Positions 46,044 to 46,066 of a DNA stretch of 46,066 nt are shown here, piece by piece; position 1 is the first letter of the stretch, and every line of letters starts with the position of its first letter. The notes under the pieces were generated by a model. It saw nothing but the letters and a program-made list of their open reading frames with translations. It did not search any database and was not told the origin of the DNA. The stretch spans positions 1-46,066 of the forward strand of contig NZ_JROH01000027.1 of assembly GCF_000786205.1 (NCBI RefSeq), read 5' to 3'. Source of the DNA: Sphingomonas sp. 37zxx (GTDB taxonomy: Bacteria; Pseudomonadota; Alphaproteobacteria; Sphingomonadales; Sphingomonadaceae). The translations under genes were made by a program, and so were the position numbers.

Positions 46044-46066
46044 CAGGCTGCTGAAAAAGGGCTTGG

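Noticed and set aside
46044..46066. CAGGCTGCTGAAAAAG at the window end as the terminal repeat of an insertion sequence
   Set aside because: It resembles ends of some insertion sequences, but only 23 bases are visible and no transposase can be seen.

Overview
The window is GC-rich, densely packed bacterial chromosome with the gene content of a sphingomonad (Alphaproteobacteria, Sphingomonadales; probably Sphingomonas or a close relative). The evidence is the aroA-cmk-(two genes)-rpsA-ihfB block, a TIGR02300/FYDLN acidic protein divergent from aroA, a DUF1476 ATPase-zeta gene beside bolA and grxD, adjacent crtW and crtZ carotenoid genes, a phaR locus, a large TonB-dependent receptor, a methionine synthase split into two genes behind a SahR-type ArsR/methyltransferase regulator, and several families of palindromic intergenic repeats. 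No phage, transposase, CRISPR array or rRNA operon is visible.

Layout. 1-960: a low-GC patch with an orphan gene, then tRNA-Ala(GGC). 1.0-7.7 kb: TIGR02300 protein; aroA, cmk, a membrane methyltransferase, a sterol-desaturase-type hydroxylase, rpsA and ihfB; tRNA-Leu(UAA). 7.7-16.5 kb: a peptide-type substrate-binding lipoprotein, a DUF4112 protein, RNase T2 coupled to a membrane protein, nadA-nadC, a metallo-beta-lactamase-fold gene coupled to a DUF4230 gene, and a BlaI/M56-peptidase pair with a symmetrical operator. 16.6-18.3 kb: a possible sigma-54-driven small RNA, then grxD, bolA, DUF1476 and two orphan genes. 18.3-23.4 kb: quinone oxidoreductase, leuD, a 44-aa peptide, leuC, a 0.5 kb unexplained gap, then crtW-crtZ. 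23.4-29.7 kb: repeats, an Ohr-type peroxidase, DUF3597, a double retropepsin-like/PDZ protein, an exported methyltransferase, a TPR/TonB-C protein and an exported thioredoxin-fold protein. 29.7-35.9 kb: phaR, a PhaC-like hydrolase, a thiolase and a TonB-dependent receptor. 35.9-46.0 kb: alr, a cation/proton antiporter, the sahR-metF-metH1-metH2 methionine cluster, two lipoproteins and an aldo/keto reductase.

Genes that work together: NadA and NadC make the pyridine ring of NAD. LeuC and LeuD form isopropylmalate isomerase. CrtW and CrtZ decorate beta-carotene with keto and hydroxyl groups. PhaR, the PhaC-like protein and the thiolase form a polyhydroxyalkanoate-type locus. MetF, MetH1 and MetH2 form the methyl-tetrahydrofolate to methionine route.

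The most notable observations are: (1) a palindromic repeat inserted in the metH reactivation domain, where a seven-base homopolymer breaks the frame and a one-base change would restore it; (2) an unannotated intergenic hairpin with an anti-Shine-Dalgarno-like C-rich loop, preceded by a well-matched sigma-54 promoter; (3) exact palindromic operators in front of blaI and sahR; and (4) two copies, in opposite orientations, of a 73-bp repeat doublet. I found no clearly new multigene defence or biosynthetic system.
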